Positions 43,682-52,508 of a DNA stretch of 57,681 bases are shown here, in pieces. Origin of the DNA: SAR202 cluster bacterium (GTDB taxonomy: Bacteria > Chloroflexota > Dehalococcoidia > UBA6926 > VFHL01). The translations under genes and the position numbers were made by a program. The notes under the pieces were generated by a model. That model saw only the letters and a list, made by a program, of their open reading frames with translations, did not search any database and was not told where the DNA came from. Positions within the stretch are counted from its first letter, which is position 1, and each line of letters starts with the position of its first letter. The stretch lies in the NCBI GenBank assembly GCA_009392005.1, contig VFHL01000003.1, forward strand, positions 81,221 through 138,901, read 5' to 3'.

Positions 43682-45724
43682 ATGTCCAATCTTTATCGAT
43701 ACTCTACCTTTGACGGCACACAAGATCCATTTGCGCTCAGCGACGAACAATTGATGGATGAACTGTCAGACGAACTAATGCAACACGGGGACGTGCAACG
43801 TGCAATGCGACGATTGCTCCAGAGAGGTATGCGTGGTCAGGACAACCAACAAGACCTAATGGGGTTGCGAGACATGATGCGTAAATTAAGGGAGAATCGA
43901 CAGCAGCACCTTGATAAATACGACCTCTCAAGTGTAATGAATGAATTAAAAGATAAGCTCCAAGAGGCCGTTGACATTGAGAAGGATGGATTACAAAAAA
44001 GAATCCCCACAGAGCAAACAAATCCATCCGACACCAAAAATCAGTCCCCCAATAACGCCAAAGAGGATCAACCGCCTGAAGATTTTGCGGATTTGGCAAA
44101 AAATATAGCGCAGAGAAAATTGGAAGCGCTCAACAACCTGCCAGAAGATATGGGTGGTGCGATTCGCCAACTAAGTGACTACGAATTCATGGAAAATGAT
44201 GCTCGCAATAAATTCAATGAGCTTTTGGAGATGCTTAAACAACGGGCGAGCGAATCCTTGATGCAAAACATGAGTGAGCAAATGCAAAACACGACACCTG
44301 ATCAAATGAACGCCATGAAAAATATGTTGCATGACCTAAATGAAATGTTACAAGACAAAATGGAAGGGCTAGATCCAGAGTTTGACAAATTTATGGATAA
44401 ATGGGGGCAAATGTTCGGACCCAATCAACCGGGTAATCTTGATGAGTTGATGGAAATGTTACAGAGCCAGATGGGCAATATGCAGTCTTTGTTGGACAGC
44501 CTACCACCTGACATGCGAAATGACCTAATGGAATCAATGAACCAAGCGCTTAAAGATCCAGAACTACAGGATCAAATGGCACAGCTAGCTAGTTTGATGG
44601 ATTATATGTATCCGTTAGACGATTTTCGCCAAGAATACCCTTTTATGGGAGAGGAGAATATCTCGTTTTCTCAAGCAATGCGTGTAATGGATGAACTCCA
44701 GAAACTAGATCAAGTTGATGCACAGGTACGTGCGGCTGAACGCCAATCAAATCTTGATCTTATTGATGAAGAGAGTTTAGAGAACGCGCTTGGAGAAGAT
44801 GCTAGGCAGAGTCTAGAAAGATTACGAGAGCTTCAAAAAGAACTTGAAAACTCCGGGTATATTCGACAACAAGGGGACAAGATGGAGTTAACGCCCCGGG
44901 GGATTAGAAAAATAGGACAAAAAGCCCTTAAAGATATTTTTCACCAGCTAAAAAAACAACGATTAGGCTTGCATGATGTTCACACCCAAGGTTTGTTCGG
45001 TGACCTGACAGAGGATGACACAAAAATTTACGAATTTGGTGATCCATTCCATCTCAACATGGTACGCACAGTTAAGAATTCCGTCCTCCGCGAAGGGCTC
45101 GGTACCCCACTACAACTCAAACCAGACGATTTTGAAGTAGTGCGTGAAGAACAGATGACTCAATCAGCGACAGTTATCATGTTGGACCAGAGCAGATCGA
45201 TGGCAGTAAGTGGATCTTTCGACGCAGCGAAAAAAGTTTCTCTTGCTCTACACACATTGATTAAGTCCCAATTTCCTCGAGATCATCTATATGTTGTCGG
45301 TTTTGCTGATAATGCATGGGAATTAAAAGGGGAAGAACTCTTGAAGGCTACTTGGGGAGGGTATTCACCTGGAACAAACATGCAACAAGCGCTCCAACTA
45401 GCGCGGTCTCTGCTGGCAAAACACCGAGTCGGAACAAGACAAGTAATAATGGTTACTGATGGCGAGCCAACCGCGCACTCTGAAGCGGGTGTTCCATTCT
45501 TTAGTTATCCGCCAAGCGCGAGGACAATTGATGAAACTCTTAAGGAAGTGAAGCGATGCACTAAACAGAATATAACAATCAACGTATTCATGTTAGAGAT
45601 GGCTTACTACCTAGTACATTTTGTAAGGCAAATAACACAGTTGAATCGTGGGCGCGCTTTCTTTACCACACCAGACAAACTTGGGGAATACATGCTGGTT
45701 GATTACATGTCCAACAAACGGTGA
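43682..45724 (+). CDS. Von Willebrand factor A domain protein with long charged N-terminal region
   Basis: 680 residues. The first about 480 are rich in Met, Gln, Asp, Glu and Lys and look coiled-coil, with repeats of MxxMLxxLxxM-type helices (for example LHDLNEMLQDKMEG). The C-terminal VWA domain carries a metal-ion-dependent adhesion site: DQSRSM (D-x-S-x-S, about residue 500), a threonine in GTNMQQAL, and TDGEPT. No signal peptide, so cytosolic. Such proteins often pair with MoxR/ChlI-type AAA ATPases in complex assembly; no such ATPase gene lies in the window. Function unknown. Confidence 0.8.
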   Translation: MSNLYRYSTFDGTQDPFALSDEQLMDELSDELMQHGDVQRAMRRLLQRGMRGQDNQQDLMGLRDMMRKLRENRQQHLDKYDLSSVMNELKDKLQEAVDIEKDGLQKRIPTEQTNPSDTKNQSPNNAKEDQPPEDFADLAKNIAQRKLEALNNLPEDMGGAIRQLSDYEFMENDARNKFNELLEMLKQRASESLMQNMSEQMQNTTPDQMNAMKNMLHDLNEMLQDKMEGLDPEFDKFMDKWGQMFGPNQPGNLDELMEMLQSQMGNMQSLLDSLPPDMRNDLMESMNQALKDPELQDQMAQLASLMDYMYPLDDFRQEYPFMGEENISFSQAMRVMDELQKLDQVDAQVRAAERQSNLDLIDEESLENALGEDARQSLERLRELQKELENSGYIRQQGDKMELTPRGIRKIGQKALKDIFHQLKKQRLGLHDVHTQGLFGDLTEDDTKIYEFGDPFHLNMVRTVKNSVLREGLGTPLQLKPDDFEVVREEQMTQSATVIMLDQSRSMAVSGSFDAAKKVSLALHTLIKSQFPRDHLYVVGFADNAWELKGEELLKATWGGYSPGTNMQQALQLARSLLAKHRVGTRQVIMVTDGEPTAHSEAGVPFFSYPPSARTIDETLKEVKRCTKQNITINVFMLEMAYYLVHFVRQITQLNRGRAFFTTPDKLGEYMLVDYMSNKR

Positions 45725-45763
45725 AGTACCCATAACAAATTTGTGGAGCAAAGAATGTGAACC

Positions 45764-47272
45764 TCACGTATCTCGGTTCCGCAAAGTAGGGAACAAAATC
45801 GATTCCCTTATCGATTCCTGACCAGTTATTAACATTGTAAGTCGGTCTATACCCATACCGAGCCCACCTGTAGGTGGCATCCCATGCTCGATCGCAACTA
45901 AGAAATCTTCGTCAAGGCGATCAAAATCCTCGTTGGCGTACATCTTGCGCGCTTCTTCTTGCGCAACCATACGTGCCCTTTGTTCTAATGGATCATTCAA
46001 TTCCGTAAATGCATTTGCTATTTCCATCCCTCCAGCAAAAGCTTCAAATCTTTCAACCAAACTAGGTTCACCCTTTTTTTTCTTAGCTAGAGGTGACATT
46101 TCAGTCGGATAATCAACCAAAAATGTTGGTTGTTGCAACTGCGGCTCAACACGATCTGAAATTAACTTATCGGCCAGCTGAGACCAGCTAACCCCTGGTT
46201 GCGGAGTCATATTTTGTTCTTCCATCTTGCGCCGCAAACCATCTACGGTGCTACATTCTTCTGAAAGAATATCGATCCCTGTTGCATCTTTCACCGACTG
46301 CCTAAGATCTAACCGGCGCCACGGTGGTTTAAAGTCAATTTCGGTATCCTTGAATTTAACCGTGTAAGACCCCAACAGATCAAGAGCTAAACCTGAAACC
46401 ATTTCTTCTACCATACTCATCACATCTTGATAATCTGCATACGCTTCATAACTCTCTAGCGTAGTAAATTCAGGATTGTGCTTCGTATCAATTCCTTCAT
46501 TCCTAAAGATGCGTCCAATCTCATAAACTTTATCGAATCCACCAACTATTAAACGTTTCAAATGAAGCTCCGTCGCGATACGTAGAAACAAAGTTTCATC
46601 TAACGTATTGTGGTGGGTTGAAAACGGCTGCGCCATAGCGCCCGCTGGAATTGGTAAAAGCATAGGCGTTTCCATTTCAAGAAAACCACGATTATCCAAA
46701 AAATGACGCACGTAAGAGACAATACGGCTCCGTGCCTCAAATATATTCCTTACTTCCAAATTTGCAGCTAGATCCAAATATCTTTGTCGATATCGTTGTT
46801 CTATATTCTGTAATCCATGCCATTTCTCAGGTAGTGGCCGAAGAGCCTTTGATAGTACTGTCAATTGCTCAATTTGAAGGGTTATTTCCTCGGTCCTCGT
46901 TCGAAACAAATGCCCCTTAACGCCGATAAAATCGCCCAAATCAAGCTCTCTTAATAGAGCGAATTGCTTGTCGCCAGCATTTTCTTGGCGAATACTCAGT
47001 TGAATCCGCCCCGAACCATCTTGAATATCAAGAAATGCGAGTTTCCCCATCAAACGCTGAGCGACTAACCGACCTGCCAATCGCCTTTTTGGATCAGTCT
47101 TATAGCCCCCATACCCTTCACGCTTGGTAAAAAGCGTGATTGCTTTCTCGATATCATGTGTTCGATCAAATCTACCGGGGTAGGGATCAATGCCTTGGGA
47201 ACGTAAGCGCTCAGTCTTAATTTTCCGTTGCTCAATCTGTCCTTCAAGTCCCTCAACGCGACTTTCTGTCAT
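45764..47272 (-). CDS. lysS: Lysyl-tRNA synthetase, class II
   Basis: Standard 502-residue class II enzyme: N-terminal OB-fold anticodon domain (LAGRLVAQRLMGKLAF), motif 1 (FLEMETPMLLP), the motif 2 region (FRNEGIDTKHNPEFT) and motif 3 (GLGMGIDRLTMLI). Start ATG 47272 overlaps the greA stop (ATGA), so the two are translationally coupled. Confidence 0.96.
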   Translation of the reverse strand: MTESRVEGLEGQIEQRKIKTERLRSQGIDPYPGRFDRTHDIEKAITLFTKREGYGGYKTDPKRRLAGRLVAQRLMGKLAFLDIQDGSGRIQLSIRQENAGDKQFALLRELDLGDFIGVKGHLFRTRTEEITLQIEQLTVLSKALRPLPEKWHGLQNIEQRYRQRYLDLAANLEVRNIFEARSRIVSYVRHFLDNRGFLEMETPMLLPIPAGAMAQPFSTHHNTLDETLFLRIATELHLKRLIVGGFDKVYEIGRIFRNEGIDTKHNPEFTTLESYEAYADYQDVMSMVEEMVSGLALDLLGSYTVKFKDTEIDFKPPWRRLDLRQSVKDATGIDILSEECSTVDGLRRKMEEQNMTPQPGVSWSQLADKLISDRVEPQLQQPTFLVDYPTEMSPLAKKKKGEPSLVERFEAFAGGMEIANAFTELNDPLEQRARMVAQEEARKMYANEDFDRLDEDFLVAIEHGMPPTGGLGMGIDRLTMLITGQESIRESILFPTLRNRDT

Positions 47273-47736
47273 TCGACTTTAACCACTGATATCTTACGGA
47301 TACCGGCCGGAGCAACCACTTCAATGGTATCCCCTTCACTATGCCCAAGAAGAGCACGCCCTACTGGCGATTCATTAGAAATCAATCCTTCCTTGGCATT
47401 CACTTCTGCACTGCCCACAATCTTGTATTGTGATTCCCGATCATTCTCCATCATTATTGTTACCTTAGAGCCAATTCTTATTGTCTCCGAAGGCTGTGCA
47501 TTATCAGGAATTATTTCAGCATTCTTTAAAACATCTTCAACCTCAATGATTCTTCCTTCAACAAATGCTTGTTCATTCTTGGCATCTTCATATTCATTAT
47601 CTTCCGTGTTGCCAAGCTCCCTTGCGGCTTCAACACGTTCAGCCGCGGCAGGTCGCCTAGTCGTTATCAACTGATTCAATTCAGCCTGCAACTTCTGCAG
47701 CCCTTCCTCAGTCAACAAATTCCTACCTGTCGACAT
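47269..47736 (-). CDS. greA: Transcription elongation factor GreA
   Basis: A 155-residue GreA: N-terminal coiled-coil finger inserted into the RNA polymerase secondary channel and C-terminal FKBP-like domain (PVGRALLGHSEGD). The finger tip reads ELGNTEDNEYEDAKNEQ, where relatives have G-D-x-x-E/D-N. The position equal to E. coli Asp41 is Asn (N43) and the Glu44 equivalent is Asp (D46), with one residue fewer in the loop. This could weaken transcript cleavage. AAGGAG lies upstream of the ATG. Overlaps lysS. Confidence 0.94.
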   Translation of the reverse strand: MSTGRNLLTEEGLQKLQAELNQLITTRRPAAAERVEAARELGNTEDNEYEDAKNEQAFVEGRIIEVEDVLKNAEIIPDNAQPSETIRIGSKVTIMMENDRESQYKIVGSAEVNAKEGLISNESPVGRALLGHSEGDTIEVVAPAGIRKISVVKVE

Positions 47737-48068
47737 TCTAATCTCCTTGATAGCGATCTCTTTATCTTCAGTAGTTATCTATTCTGCTGGCTCAAATTTG
47801 ACACCACAAAGCTAACACTAAAGATCTCTCCGAATCCAGTTGCAATACCCACTGTTGAGACAGTCTACGGTTTTATTGCGCTAATGGCTACTCCCGAATA
47901 AATACAACTCAATCCACGCCACCAATATCGATCAAAACTAACGTTAATTCAGATCCTAGCGGCATAAACCAATTGTAGCTCTGCGATTTCGTTGATAATG
48001 TATACTAGTGCTAAGCGTTTGATATACCCCAGCCCCCTGGGGATGGGTAGAAAGCAATATTTAAGACA
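47737..48068. other. 332-bp intergenic region between greA and csoR
   Basis: No credible gene. It holds the divergent control region: the greA ribosome site at the left edge, a -10-like TATACT at 48001-48006, and a G/C-tract dyad (see the csoR operator) just before csoR. The remaining sequence shows no tRNA or other RNA gene. Confidence 0.6.
48025..48049. promoter_or_regulatory. Putative CsoR operator
   Basis: An interrupted dyad: TACCC and GGGTA form the outer arms and CCC/GGG the inner ones around a short centre. The left half begins at 48025 and the right half ends at 48049, 19 bases before the csoR ATG. Known CsoR boxes have the same TA-CCC...GGG-TA layout with G/C tracts. It would auto-regulate csoR and copA. 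Confidence 0.7.
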
Positions 48069-48335
48069 ATGGATACTGATATTCAAAATGACGCCTTGAA
48101 GCGCCTAAAATATATTGAGGGACACATAAAAGGCGTGACAAAGATGGTAATGGACGACAAGTATTGTGTTGATGTAATAAAGCAATCATATGCGATACGC
48201 AAATCTCTTGAGAAAGTGGAAGCGGTCCTGATAGCAGGGCACATGCGAACGCACGTAATTCCCGGAATCCGCGACGGTCATGAAAACCAACAAATCGACG
48301 AGTTAGTCGAATTATATGGCTTATCAAACAAGTAA
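48069..48335 (+). CDS. csoR: CsoR-family copper-sensing repressor
   Basis: An 88-residue all-helical repressor of the CsoR/RcnR/FrmR family. Copper ligands in CsoR are Cys, His, Cys with spacing 25 and 4. Here they are C33, H58 and H62, so the third ligand is His instead of Cys. A C-H-H set is known from the Thermus thermophilus CsoR, which responds to several metals. The flanking basic residues (K11, R12, R44) that contact DNA are in place. It precedes copA by 15 bases and a dyad operator lies upstream. No clear Shine-Dalgarno sequence. Confidence 0.9.
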   Translation: MDTDIQNDALKRLKYIEGHIKGVTKMVMDDKYCVDVIKQSYAIRKSLEKVEAVLIAGHMRTHVIPGIRDGHENQQIDELVELYGLSNK

Positions 48336-48350
48336 GAAAATTAGGACTCA

Positions 48351-50846
48351 ATGAAACTAGAATCACCTCCAAAAATCACCCTATCAGTCCAAGGAATGAC
48401 GTGTGCTGCATGTGTAGGCCATGTAGAAGAAGCACTTGATTCGGTTGAAGGTGTGTCATCAGTGAAGGTGAATCTCGCAACAGAAAAAGCGACAGTTGAA
48501 ATCACAGAGCGAGACTTAAATTTACAAAATCTTATAACAGCGATCCAAGAAGCCGGATACGAAGCGCGTGTCTATCACACGAAGCTTCTTATCGCCAAAA
48601 ATGGCCCATTAACAGATCAAGATGTTTTCCCGATTTTCGATGATAACCCCGGGATTCGAAATGTTGCAGTTGACGCGACCGAACACAGTGTTGCAATTGA
48701 CTACCTAGCATCAGTTACGGACAGAGAAGAAATTCGGGGGATGATCGAGAGTGCCGGGTATAACGTAACTGGCTACGATGAGCCTGAGGATTTCGATCAA
48801 TTTGCCCTTGACAAGGAAAATGAATCCGCGGTGCTAAAAGGAAAATTTCTAGTATCCATCATTGGTGCGGGATCTATCATGGCTTTTGGATTGTTGCAAA
48901 ATCTATTAGGCGTGTCATTCATATCGAGCCAACTAACACACTTTATAGCATTTGCAATAGCAACACCAATCCAATTTTGGGCGGGGGCACAATTCCATCG
49001 AGGCGCATGGATTGCGATCCGCCACAAAAAATCCAACATGAACACTCTAATCACAATTGGGACGTTCGCGGCATATCTTTATAGCACTATCGCGACTTTT
49101 GTACCCAACCTGTTTACTAGTTCCGGATTTAATGCGAGCGTGTACTTTGACACATGCACCACAATTATTGCATTAATTCTACTTGGTCGTTTTTTGGAAA
49201 CCCGTGCCCGTAGACACGCATCAGACGCAATCCAAAAATTGATGGAATACCGCCCGAAAACAGCACGAGTAATCAGGAACCAGATAGAAGATGTCATTAA
49301 CGTGGATCAAGTCGTGCCAGGAGACACAGTTTTGATCGCCCCAGGGGAAAAGATTCCTGTTGATGGAACAATCGTTGATGGTTTGTCTCATGTTGACCAG
49401 TCAATGTTAACTGGCGAGAGCATCCCTATTGAGAAAATACCTGGAGACGCAGTAATTGGTGGAACAATCAATCTCAGTGGGGCTTTCAAATTTGTTGCGG
49501 AGAAAGTAGGAAAGGAAACAGTTTTAGCACAAATTGTACAAATGATTGAGGAGGCACAAAGCTCAAAAGCACCAATCCAAAAACTGGCGGATGCAGTCGC
49601 CAACATATTTGTTCCGCTTGTCCTCATTATTGCCATGTTCACGTTTACTCTATGGTCGATCTTCGGACCTAGTCCATCTTTCACTATCGCAATGCTGAAC
49701 TGTGTAGCAGTTCTAATTATCGCTTGCCCTTGTGCACTTGGCCTTGCGACGCCCACAGCAATCATGGTAGGTACAGGAAAAGGCGCAGAGAACGGAATCA
49801 TCATTCGGGGTGGCGATGCATTAGAAGAAGCACACAAAATAAACACTTTGATTTTAGATAAGACAGGAACAATAACTATTGGCAAACCAGTTGTAACCGA
49901 TGTAATCGCTGCAAATAAAGGTCAAGAGAATGAGGTGATCAGAATTGCAGCAATAGCAGAGCGGTTTTCCGAGCACTCTCTAAAAGAAGCCATTTTAGAT
50001 AAAGCGAAAGAACTTGATATTTTAGTCGACGAACCAGAAGAGTTCCAGTCACACTCAGGACTAGGCATTACAGCGAAAATTGACGGCAAAAGTGTTTTGA
50101 TTGGTAACCAAGCTCTTCTAGACAAACATAAAATTTCCTTGAATGAATTTGAAAAAATGGCCGTCAACTATCAACAACAAGGTAAGACTACAATGTTCAT
50201 TGTGGCCGAAGAGGCTGTCACCGGTTTGATTGCTACACATGATCCAGTGAAGAACAATGCACCTGAAACAATTGCACAATTGCAAAATATGGGGCTGGAA
50301 GTGCACATACTCAGCGGCGACAATAAAAAAACAGTTGATTCTATCGGGCAAAGCATCGGCATAAAGTCAGTATTCGCTAATCTGTTACCAGAGGATAAGG
50401 CACACCAAGTTGCCATCATCCAAGCGCAGGGACGCAAAGTTGCCATGGTCGGTGACGGTATCAATGATGGACCTGCACTTGCCCAAGCTGATATTGGCAT
50501 AGCGATTGGTACTGGAACAGACGTTGCGATAGAGGCATCTGATATCACTTTAATCGATGGTGATCTCAATGGTATCGTTACAGCCCTGAAATTATCTCAA
50601 CGCACGATGCGAACAATCAAGCAAAATCTTTTCTGGGCTTTCTTTTATAACGTTGCCTTGATTCCGATAGCTGCGGGAATTCTCTACCCGCTCTTTACAA
50701 CAATAGCACCACCCGCATTTATATCTCCAATCCTTGGTGAATCTGGGTTCTTAAACCCTATGATGGCTGCAGCCGCGATGGCCATCAGTAGCGTTACTGT
50801 CGTCAGCAATTCTCTTCGATTAAAAAATTTCAGCGCACCAAATTAA
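48351..50846 (+). CDS. copA: Copper-exporting P1B-type ATPase (CopA)
   Basis: 831 residues. N-terminal metal-binding domain 1 has the GMTCAACV motif (C18, C21). A second HMA domain (about residues 80-145) has no C-x2-C and so probably cannot bind copper. The transmembrane site is CPC at 459-461 ([13 protein letters not shown]), the phosphorylated aspartate is D503 in DKTGT, and [20 protein letters not shown] ends the ATP-binding part (quoted as [12 protein letters not shown]). It is a Cu(I) exporter, regulated by the adjacent CsoR. Confidence 0.95.
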   Translation: MKLESPPKITLSVQGMTCAACVGHVEEALDSVEGVSSVKVNLATEKATVEITERDLNLQNLITAIQEAGYEARVYHTKLLIAKNGPLTDQDVFPIFDDNPGIRNVAVDATEHSVAIDYLASVTDREEIRGMIESAGYNVTGYDEPEDFDQFALDKENESAVLKGKFLVSIIGAGSIMAFGLLQNLLGVSFISSQLTHFIAFAIATPIQFWAGAQFHRGAWIAIRHKKSNMNTLITIGTFAAYLYSTIATFVPNLFTSSGFNASVYFDTCTTIIALILLGRFLETRARRHASDAIQKLMEYRPKTARVIRNQIEDVINVDQVVPGDTVLIAPGEKIPVDGTIVDGLSHVDQSMLTGESIPIEKIPGDAVIGGTINLSGAFKFVAEKVGKETVLAQIVQMIEEAQSSKAPIQKLADAVANIFVPLVLIIAMFTFTLWSIFGPSPSFTIAMLNCVAVLIIACPCALGLATPTAIMVGTGKGAENGIIIRGGDALEEAHKINTLILDKTGTITIGKPVVTDVIAANKGQENEVIRIAAIAERFSEHSLKEAILDKAKELDILVDEPEEFQSHSGLGITAKIDGKSVLIGNQALLDKHKISLNEFEKMAVNYQQQGKTTMFIVAEEAVTGLIATHDPVKNNAPETIAQLQNMGLEVHILSGDNKKTVDSIGQSIGIKSVFANLLPEDKAHQVAIIQAQGRKVAMVGDGINDGPALAQADIGIAIGTGTDVAIEASDITLIDGDLNGIVTALKLSQRTMRTIKQNLFWAFFYNVALIPIAAGILYPLFTTIAPPAFISPILGESGFLNPMMAAAAMAISSVTVVSNSLRLKNFSAPN

Positions 50847-50856
50847 GGAGATTAAA

Positions 50857-51063
50857 ATGGTTGGAAAATTCATTGGGTTCTTAACAAAGCCAGAACCAGC
50901 GATCGACCCAGTTTGTCACATGAACGTCGATACAAAAAATCCACCCGGTGGCATCCACGATCATGAAGGCGTGACGTATTATTTTTGTGGGCCCGGATGT
51001 CGAGTCAAATTCAGTAAGGAACCCGAACCGTATTTATCTGGTGAAAAAGGTGGCCACATGTAA
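50857..51063 (+). CDS. YHS-domain protein of the copper operon
   Basis: A 68-residue protein with the YHS pattern DPVCHMNVD, TYYFCGPGC and KFSKEPEPYL, plus a C-terminal GGHM. YHS domains bind or chaperone metals and are often found in copper ATPase operons. A strong TAAGGAG precedes the ATG, ten bases after copA. The YHS position after the first Cys is His here (DPVCHM), where most have Gly-Met. Confidence 0.85.
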   Translation: MVGKFIGFLTKPEPAIDPVCHMNVDTKNPPGGIHDHEGVTYYFCGPGCRVKFSKEPEPYLSGEKGGHM

Positions 51064-51121
51064 CAAAGAGCTGCACTGAAATGATTAACCATAAAAAACG
51101 TACCTATCCCCATTTTGTAAA

Positions 51122-51700
51122 ATGGTGAACCTCTTTCACTACCACGTTCAGTTCCGAATAAATATGGCCCGCATCATACTTCTGATAATGATGGCAGGGC
51201 TCATTTTGCATGTGAACATCTCTGAGGTGAGCGGTGAAAGTAAATTAGGTGATGTCTTAGAAATAGGCGGCATTTCCGGTCCTTATGAACTTAAAGCTTT
51301 TGTCAGTCCTGCTATTCCTACATTGGGTAGCGCTAAAGCATTTGTTCGCGTTACAAATTTGCAGACTGGATCTCCAGTTGCAGACGCGGACGTCCGCATC
51401 ACGATCACTGGAGCAAACACCAATAGTTCTGGATGGGTAATAGCTTTGAACTCGCCTGACACTCCAGAGACCTATTCAAGCGAAATTGATTTTCAACATC
51501 CTGGCAAATGGTTCCTCAACTTTCAAGTCACCAGCGAAATTGGTGTCGGCCATTTAGATACTGAAATTGAGGTCCCGCCCTCGCCTCGAGTAGGTTCCGG
51601 GGTTTTTATTTGGGTGTTAGTATTGATCGTGATAGGAGCGATAACACTTCGTATCTGGTGGGGGACCAGGACAACAGCCCGCGCTCGAAGACAAACATAA
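51122..51700 (+). CDS. Secreted or membrane-anchored Ig-like protein (FixH/YtkA-like)
   Basis: 192 residues: an N-terminal signal-like helix (IILLIMMAGLILHV, cleaved or anchoring), a beta-rich extracytoplasmic domain (VADADVRITITG, GKWFLNFQVTSE) resembling the FixH/YtkA immunoglobulin-like fold seen in cytochrome oxidase and copper handling proteins, and a C-terminal membrane helix (VFIWVLVLIVIGAITL) with a basic tail. The start is uncertain: ATG 51122 is the longest frame, and ATG 51164 gives a cleaner signal peptide; neither has a good ribosome site. It follows the YHS gene by 58 bases, suggesting a copper role (inference). Confidence 0.7.
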   Translation: MVNLFHYHVQFRINMARIILLIMMAGLILHVNISEVSGESKLGDVLEIGGISGPYELKAFVSPAIPTLGSAKAFVRVTNLQTGSPVADADVRITITGANTNSSGWVIALNSPDTPETYSSEIDFQHPGKWFLNFQVTSEIGVGHLDTEIEVPPSPRVGSGVFIWVLVLIVIGAITLRIWWGTRTTARARRQT

Positions 51701-51792
51701 TTTGGAGAATCCACCTAACGACAACCAAATCTATATATAGTATTCCATCTATGATTCTTATTTTAGCCACTAATACTTCAAAACTCTGCCTT

Positions 51793-51809
51793 ACACTTTC
51801 ACAAAGTGT
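51793..51809. promoter_or_regulatory. Palindromic operator candidate upstream of the IscA gene
   Basis: A perfect inverted repeat ACACTTT-CAC-AAAGTGT (51793-51799 and 51803-51809). It overlaps the putative -35 box of the promoter for the downstream Fe-S assembly gene. The cognate regulator is unknown. Confidence 0.55.
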
Positions 51810-51825
51810 TGAATACATGTAGAAT
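51798..51825 (+). promoter_or_regulatory. Putative promoter of the IscA-type gene
   Basis: TTCACA (51798-51803), 16-base spacer, TAGAAT (51820-51825): both 5/6 matches. The leader would be about 65 bases to the ATG at 51897. Confidence 0.55.
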
Positions 51826-51896
51826 AACGAAACGTACGTAGGAAGAAAATACCGCTTAGCGCAAGAGCGTTTTGCGAAGTTATGAAGGAGCATCTG

Positions 51897-52361
51897 ATGA
51901 TTACAGTCACACCAGCGGCTGCAGCTAAAATCGGCGATCTGTTCCGTGAACAAGACACAGAGGGAGCATCGCTGAGAGTCTTTGTTCGATCTAATGGCAC
52001 TGAACAACCGCAGGTTGGAATGGCAATTGAACCCGAACCCACTGATCGAGATGAAATGGTTGAAACCGAAGGCATTAAAGTAGTTGTTGATGCAGAGAGT
52101 CTTCCATTCGTAATCGGATCTGAAATTGACTACCTTGATTCAATGGTACAAGCAGGATTTACAATCCGTAACCCGAATCTTGCGGGCGGTGGATGTGCAT
52201 GTGGTGGTGGTGGTGCATGTGGCTGCGGAGGTGGCGCACAAGCAGAAGCCGGTGCCGGTGCATGTGCATGCGGCGGCGGTGGAGCATGTGCCTGCGGAGC
52301 GGGCGCACAAGCCCAGGCTGGTGCCTGTGCATGTGGAGCCGATCACGGACACGCTCATTAG
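51897..52361 (+). CDS. IscA/HesB-family Fe-S assembly protein with Cys/Gly-rich repeat tail
   Basis: The first about 100 residues are a normal A-type carrier (MITVTPAAAAKI, LRVFVRSNG, EIDYLDSMVQAGFTI). Normally these proteins end with a C-x-C (CGCG) after this point. Here the CxC region is followed by about 55 residues of two near-repeats of CACGGGGAC(G/A)CG...GAQA and a partial third, ending in CACGADHGHAH: ten cysteines, all in C-x-C pairs. The start is the ATG 51897, six bases after AAGGAG. The gene precedes a strong terminator. Tail function is unknown; metal or cluster storage is a guess. Confidence 0.82.
   Translation: MITVTPAAAAKIGDLFREQDTEGASLRVFVRSNGTEQPQVGMAIEPEPTDRDEMVETEGIKVVVDAESLPFVIGSEIDYLDSMVQAGFTIRNPNLAGGGCACGGGGACGCGGGAQAEAGAGACACGGGGACACGAGAQAQAGACACGADHGHAH
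52191..52345 (+). repeat. Internal tandem repeat encoding the Cys/Gly tail
   Basis: Two imperfect tandem units of about 63-69 bases plus a partial one, coding for the C-x-C/Gly/Ala-rich tail of the IscA-type protein. Similar triplets (GGTGGTGGTGGT, GCATGTGCATG) recur, so replication slippage could change the copy number. Confidence 0.75.
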
Positions 52362-52392
52362 TCCCCCTTGTTTTTTCGACATGAAAAAGAGA

Positions 52393-52424
52393 GGTTGGAG
52401 CAGCTGCTCCAACCTTTTTTTTTT
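52393..52424 (+). terminator. Intrinsic terminator after the IscA-type gene
   Basis: A perfect 22-base palindrome, GGTTGGAGCA then its complement TGCTCCAACC, with GC at the centre (52393-52414), followed by ten T (52415-52424). A classic rho-independent terminator 31 bases after the stop. Confidence 0.93.
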
Positions 52425-52508
52425 AGATCAACCTCTTTTTTGGGAAATCTAGACTCAATCTATAGTAAACGACTTGAATAGAATGACCCATACTCTTCGA
52501 GAATCGAC

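Noticed and set aside
49388-49885. 165-residue minus-strand frame in copA
   Set aside because: Lies opposite the CPC and DKTGT regions of the copper ATPase.
52140-52412. 90-residue Cys/Thr-rich minus-strand frame
   Set aside because: It is the reverse reading of the repeat tail of the IscA gene; low complexity explains it.
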